Of a DNA stretch of 64,000 bases, positions 60,083 to 64,000 are shown one piece after another (position 1 is the stretch's first letter; each line of letters begins with the position of its first letter). Location of the stretch: positions 1 to 64,000 of the forward strand of contig QFPM01000013.1 in assembly GCA_003248655.1 (NCBI GenBank), given 5' to 3'. The notes under the pieces are model-generated. The model worked only from the letters and a program-made list of their open reading frames with translations, searched no databases and was not told the DNA's origin. The translations under genes were made by a program, and so were the position numbers. Source of the DNA: Microbacterium sp. (GTDB taxonomy: Bacteria > Actinomycetota > Actinomycetes > Actinomycetales > Microbacteriaceae).

Positions 60083-61609
60083 ATGACCGACACCCCGCCC
60101 GTCGCACCCGACACCGAGGGCGTCTTCGACGACGTCGTCGAGCAGAAGGCCGTGCGGCTCGGCAAGCGCGAGCGCCTGATCGCGCAGCGCGCGGATGCCG
60201 CGGGGGGCGCCTACCCGGTCGTCGTTCCCGTCACCGACACGATCGCGGCGCTGCGCGAGCGCTACGCGCACCTCGACGCCGGGGATGAGACGGGCGTCAC
60301 GGCATCCATCGCGGGACGCGTCGTCTTCAGCCGCAACACCGGAAAGCTCTGTTTCGCGTCGCTGCAGGCGGGCGACGGCAGCCGTATCCAGGCGATGGTC
60401 TCGCTCGCCGAAGTGGGCGAGGAGTCGCTGCAGGCGTGGAAGGAGCTCGTCGACCTCGGCGACCACGTCTCGGTCACCGGTCAGGTGATCTCGAGCCGCC
60501 GCGGCGAGCTGTCGATCATGGTCGACTCGTGGGCGATCGCGTCGAAGGCACTGCTGCCGCTGCCGAACCTGCACAGCGAGCTGAGCGAAGAGAGCCGCGT
60601 GCGCTCGCGCTTTCTCGATCTCATCGTCCGCGATCAGGCGCGCGAGACGGTCATCGCCCGCGCGAAGGTCAACGCGAGCCTGCGCGCGACGTTCGCGGGC
60701 CACGGGTTCCTCGAGGTCGAGACGCCGATGCTGCAGATCCAGCACGGCGGCGCGGCGGCGCGGCCCTTCACGACCCACTCGAACGCCTTCGACGCCGAGC
60801 TGTACCTGCGCATCGCGCCGGAGCTCTTCCTCAAGCGCGCCGTCGTCGGCGGCATCGACCGGGTGTTCGAGATCAACCGGAACTTCCGAAACGAAGGCGC
60901 CGACTCGACGCACAGCCCCGAGTTCGCGATGCTCGAGGCCTACCAGGCGTACAGCGACTACAACGGCATCGCCGATCTGACGCAGGAGCTGATCCAGGAT
61001 GCCGCGGTCGCCGTCACCGGGTCGACGACCGTGACCTGGGCCGACGGCACCGAGTACGACCTCGGCGGCCAGTGGGATCGCCTCTCGATGTACGGCTCCC
61101 TGTCGGATGCCGTCGGCCGAGCGATCACTCCGGAGACCACGCTCGACGAGCTTCGTGCGCTCGCAGCCGAGGCCGGGGTCGAGGTGCCCGAGAAGGTCGC
61201 CACGCACGGCAAGTACGTCGAAGAGCTGTGGGAGCACTTCGTCAAGGGGGGCCTGCATCGCCCGACGTTCGTCATGGACTTCCCGCTCGACACGAGCCCG
61301 CTGGTGCGCGAGCACCGCGAGACTGCGGGCGTCGTGGAGAAGTGGGACCTGTACGTCCGCGGCTTTGAGCTCGCGACGGGGTACTCCGAGCTCGTCGACC
61401 CCGTCATCCAGCGCGAGCGCTTCGTCGAGCAGGCGAAGCTTGCCGCGCGCGGGGACGACGAGGCGATGCGCGTCGACGAGGAGTTCCTGCGTGCGCTCGA
61501 GCACGGCATGCCGCCGACGGGCGGCATGGGCATGGGCATCGACCGGCTGCTCATGGCGATCACGGGCCTCGGCATCCGCGAGACCATCCTCTTCCCGCTC
61601 GTGAAGTAG
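60083..61609 (+). CDS. lysS: Lysyl-tRNA synthetase, class II
   Basis: 508 residues. The N-terminal OB fold (about 70-170) includes VTASIAGRVVFSRNTGKLCF. The class II core has motif 1 (FLEVETPMLQIQHGGAAARP), motif 2 with FEINRNFRNEGADSTHSPEF (about 258-277) and motif 3 GGMGMGIDRLLMAITGL (about 480-496). It charges tRNA-Lys. The first 30 residues are an acidic extension (APDTEGVFDDVVEQK). GAGGAG stands 9 bases before ATG 60083. Stop TAG, 9 bases before the LysE-type gene. Confidence 0.96.
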   Translation: MTDTPPVAPDTEGVFDDVVEQKAVRLGKRERLIAQRADAAGGAYPVVVPVTDTIAALRERYAHLDAGDETGVTASIAGRVVFSRNTGKLCFASLQAGDGSRIQAMVSLAEVGEESLQAWKELVDLGDHVSVTGQVISSRRGELSIMVDSWAIASKALLPLPNLHSELSEESRVRSRFLDLIVRDQARETVIARAKVNASLRATFAGHGFLEVETPMLQIQHGGAAARPFTTHSNAFDAELYLRIAPELFLKRAVVGGIDRVFEINRNFRNEGADSTHSPEFAMLEAYQAYSDYNGIADLTQELIQDAAVAVTGSTTVTWADGTEYDLGGQWDRLSMYGSLSDAVGRAITPETTLDELRALAAEAGVEVPEKVATHGKYVEELWEHFVKGGLHRPTFVMDFPLDTSPLVREHRETAGVVEKWDLYVRGFELATGYSELVDPVIQRERFVEQAKLAARGDDEAMRVDEEFLRALEHGMPPTGGMGMGIDRLLMAITGLGIRETILFPLVK

Positions 61610-61618
61610 GCCCCGCCG

Positions 61619-62278
61619 GTGGCGTTCTCGCTCTGGCTCACGCTGCTGCTGGCGTGCCTGGTCATCAGCTTCACCCCGGGCGCGGGCGCCATCAACACGA
61701 TGGGCAACGCCCTGAACTACGGCTTCCGCCGGGCGATCTGGGGCATCCTCGGTCAGCAGGCGGCGCTCATCGTGCACATCGCGATCGTCGCGCTCGGGCT
61801 CGGCGTGCTCGTTGCGTCCTCGCCGGTGCTGTTCAACGTCATCCGCTACGCCGGGGCGGCGTATCTCGCCTACCTCGGCCTCCGGCTCATCCTGCGGCGC
61901 CCCGCGCCGGAGGCGGAGGGCGTCGAGGCCTGGACGGATGACGCGGAGGCCGACCCAGACGACACGCCAGCGCCCGAGTCGCGGTGGTCGATGTTCCTGC
62001 GCGGGCTGTGGGTGAACCTCCTGAACCCGAAGGCGATCGTCTTCTTCCTCGCGTTCCTGCCGCAGTTCATCCGGGTCGACCAGCCCCTGCTCCCGCAGTA
62101 CGCGACGGTCGCGGTCACGACGGTCGCGGTCGACATCGCCGTCATGTGGGGCTTCTTCGCGGTCGCAGCCCAGGGCTTTCGCCGGTTCACGCGCACGACA
62201 CGGGGCCAGCGCACGATCGACATCGTCTTCGGCGCGCTCTTCCTCGCCGTCGCGGTGCTCCTCGCGTTCGTGCACTGA
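61619..62278 (+). CDS. LysE/RhtB-family amino-acid exporter
   Basis: A 219-residue membrane protein with about six helices. The family pattern SFTPGAGAINTMGNALNYGFRRAI is split near residue 20-43 and is followed by GILGQQAALIVHIAIVALGL; the later LRGLWVNLLNPKAIVFFLAF is also typical. A loop rich in Asp/Glu (about 100-120) is longer than usual. It likely exports a small amino acid or derivative. GTG 61619 has no clear ribosome site and follows lysS closely. It is convergent with the next gene (4 bases apart). Confidence 0.88.
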   Translation: MAFSLWLTLLLACLVISFTPGAGAINTMGNALNYGFRRAIWGILGQQAALIVHIAIVALGLGVLVASSPVLFNVIRYAGAAYLAYLGLRLILRRPAPEAEGVEAWTDDAEADPDDTPAPESRWSMFLRGLWVNLLNPKAIVFFLAFLPQFIRVDQPLLPQYATVAVTTVAVDIAVMWGFFAVAAQGFRRFTRTTRGQRTIDIVFGALFLAVAVLLAFVH

Positions 62279-62282
62279 CGCC

Positions 62283-63413
62283 TCACCGAACGCGGAACGC
62301 CCAGTCGGGCAGATGCCCCGCCTGCACGAACGAGCGCATGATGCCGGCGAGCCCGTGCTTCCGGTCGAGGGCCAGCGCCATACCCGCGTACCGGTCGGCG
62401 TGCGAGGACCGGCCCAGCGCCCACGACAGCCATGCGCAGAGGGCCAGCGGCCCGGGGCGGTGGGTCTTCGGCATGAGGGAGGCGACCTCGCGCACGACAG
62501 CCAGAGCCTGCTGCAGCCGGTCAGGGTCGGGGCGCGGCCCATCACCCCACATGACCTCGGCGAGCTCGGCGGGGTACCGCTCGCCGTTCTCCCACCGACG
62601 CTGCGCCTCGACGGCGACATCGCCCCCGCGCTGATCGCTCGACCACTGCACGAGCGCGACGTCTCGCAGCGACGGGCGCGACAGCAGCCACCCGAGCATC
62701 GCCGCCCGCATGGGGGCGTCCCGCGGATGCCACGCCAACGCCTGTTCGTAGAGCGCGGGGAGGTCGTCGAGCTCGCACGCCGCCTCGAGTGCGGCGGGGT
62801 CGACCCGGGCGGACTTCTCCGCAACCGAGGGGATGCCGCAGATCGCCTCGAGCGCCGCCTCGAGCGAGCGTAGCGCGAGCGCCGCCGCCCGCCGTGCGGA
62901 CTTTCCGACCGGCGGCAGCGCCGCACCGGCCGACTGGTCGCCGGGCGGATCGCTGCTCTCGCCCGCCGCGGCGAGTGCGTCGGCGGCGGCACCGGGCATC
63001 CGCAAGTCATCGAGCGAGTGCCCGCCAGGCGGAAGCTCCGGATCGGCGTGCGACCCCCAGCCGCCCGCGGCGACCGTCAGCGCATCGACGAGGCGCAGGC
63101 CGCAGGCATCCGCGTGCGCGTCGAGCGCTCCGAGGATCGCCGAACCGGGCAACTCGCTGCCCACGATCTCGGCGTCGGTGTAGACGACGGCGACGAACGC
63201 GTCGGCATCCGCGATGGGGCAGAGCATGCCGACGGCACGTGATCCCACGTCGTCGGCGAGCTCGTCGGGTGGGAGGTCGAGGCGCATTGCGCCGAGGCTG
63301 CGCCCGCGCGACATCGGCACGAGCACGAGGCTTCGCGTCGGCGTGCAGTGCAGCAGCCGCGGGACAAGGGCGAGGAACTGTGCCGCATCGGCGGCTTTCA
63401 CGGTGACGGACAT
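62283..63413 (-). CDS. DUF4192 domain protein
   Basis: A 376-residue cytoplasmic protein of the actinobacterial DUF4192 family: VTVKAADAAQFLALVPRLLH at the N-terminus, TPTRSLVLVPMSRGRSLGAM, MRLDLPPDELADDVG, and a later helical half (EQALAWHPRDAPMRAAMLGW ... RWENGERYPAELAEVMWGDG). No catalytic motif is known; function is unknown. ATG 63413 (MSVTVKAAD) is the typical start. It is divergent from the next small gene. Confidence 0.85.
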   Translation of the reverse strand: MSVTVKAADAAQFLALVPRLLHCTPTRSLVLVPMSRGRSLGAMRLDLPPDELADDVGSRAVGMLCPIADADAFVAVVYTDAEIVGSELPGSAILGALDAHADACGLRLVDALTVAAGGWGSHADPELPPGGHSLDDLRMPGAAADALAAAGESSDPPGDQSAGAALPPVGKSARRAAALALRSLEAALEAICGIPSVAEKSARVDPAALEAACELDDLPALYEQALAWHPRDAPMRAAMLGWLLSRPSLRDVALVQWSSDQRGGDVAVEAQRRWENGERYPAELAEVMWGDGPRPDPDRLQQALAVVREVASLMPKTHRPGPLALCAWLSWALGRSSHADRYAGMALALDRKHGLAGIMRSFVQAGHLPDWAFRVR

Positions 63414-63506
63414 GCGACGAGCGTGGCGCGCGCGGGCCGCGCGTGGGAGCGCAAACCCCGTATCCGTGGACAGATCCGCGAAATCGCCGCCTGTGGACAA
63501 CTTCCG

Positions 63507-63512
63507 TACGAT
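63507..63512 (+). promoter_or_regulatory. -10 box (TACGAT), leaderless start
   Basis: TACGAT is followed by 6 bases and ATG 63519 with no ribosome site between, consistent with a leaderless message. Confidence 0.48.
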
Positions 63513-63518
63513 GGACGT

Positions 63519-63710
63519 ATGGACTCCTATTGGGCCGCCGTCGCATGGTCGCTGCTGCCGACCGTCGTCGTGCTCGGCCTGTTCGTCTTCGTGCTGCGGT
63601 CGATCCTGCGGATGGATCGCACCGAGCGACGCGCCTACGCGCGCATCGAAGCCGAGGAGCGCGCCAAGCGCGGCCTGCCGCCCACCCCTGGCGATCAGCG
63701 CGCAGTGTAG
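63519..63710 (+). CDS. Small single-pass membrane protein
   Basis: 63 residues: one transmembrane helix (about 5-27; WSLLPTVVVLGLFVFVLRSI) followed by a charged helical tail (RTERRAYARIEAEERAKRG). Such small proteins of unknown function are often encoded next to cardiolipin synthase in related actinobacteria; I cannot name it. The leaderless -10 box supports the start. Confidence 0.75.
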   Translation: MDSYWAAVAWSLLPTVVVLGLFVFVLRSILRMDRTERRAYARIEAEERAKRGLPPTPGDQRAV

Positions 63711-63721
63711 GTGGCGCTCGC

Positions 63722-63727
63722 TACGCT
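63722..63727 (+). promoter_or_regulatory. -10 box (TACGCT) for the cardiolipin synthase gene
   Basis: TACGCT lies about 30 bases before GTG 63757; GGGGAGG between them is the ribosome site. Confidence 0.4.
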
Positions 63728-63756
63728 GAAGCGAGCGGACAGACAGGGGAGGCGAC

Positions 63757-64000
63757 GTGGATCAGAGCGGATGGGCGCTCGCCTGGGTCGTCCTGGTGTT
63801 CGTCTTCGATGCGACCGTCCGCATCCTGGCGATCATCTTCGTGCCCCGAAACCGTCGGCCGACGGCGGCAATGGCCTGGCTGTTGGCTATTTACTTCATT
63901 CCGATCGTGGGCGTCGTGCTGTTCCTGCTCATCGGCAACCCGCGCCTGCCGCGCGCGCGGCGTAAGAAGCAGGAGCAGCTCAACGACTACATCCGCCGCA
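63757..64000 (+). CDS. cls: Cardiolipin synthase, N-terminal part (runs off the edge)
   Basis: The first 81 codons of a phospholipase-D-type cardiolipin synthase. Two transmembrane helices with the PLDc_N signature are present: WVVLVFVFDATVRILAIIFV, then AMAWLLAIYFIPIVGVVLFL ending in LIGNPRLPRARRKKQ. The HKD catalytic motifs lie beyond the window. GTG 63757 has GGGGAGG 4 bases upstream. The full enzyme would join two phosphatidylglycerols, or PG and a CDP-lipid, at the membrane. Confidence 0.85.
   Translation, partial: MDQSGWALAWVVLVFVFDATVRILAIIFVPRNRRPTAAMAWLLAIYFIPIVGVVLFLLIGNPRLPRARRKKQEQLNDYIRR

Noticed and set aside
59738..63010. A 1090-codon minus-strand open frame across DUF2520, lysS and the LysE-type gene
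   Set aside because: It is the antisense of three well-supported genes and has biased composition. Only its far end coincides with the real DUF4192 gene, which is read in another frame.

Overview
The window is high-GC actinobacterial DNA and looks like Microbacteriaceae, most likely Microbacterium or a close relative. The reasons are strongly GC-ending codons, the order tilS-hpt-ftsH-folEPBK-DUF3180-PH-PH-DUF2520-lysS, several starts with a TANNNT -10 box only 6-9 bases before the first codon, tRNAs without encoded CCA, and short GGTCGTTGAG-type intergenic repeats that I recall from this family. The heptamer GGATGCC (or GGCATCC) recurs about 2.5 times per kb by hand count, often by forcing otherwise avoided codons.

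Layout. (1) 1-10.7 kb is a mixed chromosomal stretch: intergenic repeats, a 5'-truncated RraA-like aldolase, a degenerate serine-recombinase domain, a Na+/H+ antiporter gene broken by two frameshifts, a YpfJ-type zinc peptidase coupled to proline iminopeptidase, a DEAD-box RNA helicase with a structured leader, and a coupled aldehyde dehydrogenase/GMC oxidoreductase pair. (2) 10.8-46.8 kb, mostly polysaccharide related, begins with a mycoredoxin coupled to a DPM1/GtrA-type glycosyltransferase. It then carries a Wzx/Wzy-type exopolysaccharide locus: initiating sugar-phosphate transferase, flippase, polymerase, Wzz/BY-kinase with a low-molecular-weight tyrosine phosphatase, several GT2 and GT4 glycosyltransferases, a fucosyltransferase-like protein, UDP-glucose dehydrogenase, a nucleotidyltransferase and a CDP-alcohol transferase (possible phospho-alcohol decoration), an FrhB-like protein with a pyruvyl transferase, and a CE4 deacetylase-like lipoprotein. 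Inside it sit three secreted proteins: a beta-helix protein and two giant paralogues (1646 and 2043 residues) built of beta-propeller, LamG, PKD and jelly-roll modules. (3) 46.8-49.7 kb holds a tRNA Glu-Asp-Phe operon, a secreted M23 peptidase and inorganic pyrophosphatase. (4) 49.8-64 kb is the housekeeping run from tilS through ftsH and the folate operon to lysS, then a LysE-type exporter, a DUF4192 protein and the start of a cardiolipin synthase.

How it fits together. UDP-glucuronate (UDP-glucose dehydrogenase) and other activated sugars would be loaded on undecaprenyl phosphate by the initiating transferase, extended by the glycosyltransferases, modified (pyruvyl, possibly phospho-alcohol), flipped by the Wzx-like protein and polymerised by the Wzy-like protein. 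The BY-kinase/phosphatase pair would control chain length. The giant PKD/LamG proteins are plausible carbohydrate-binding matrix proteins for the same polymer. Many neighbours overlap by 1-8 bases (ATGA, GTGA, TGATG), so translational coupling is a general theme.

Strongest leads are the over-represented GGATGCC heptamer, the giant-protein system with its shared jelly-roll module, short leader ORFs behind a GCTGGGGGGC motif at the locus, and two families of intergenic palindromic repeats.
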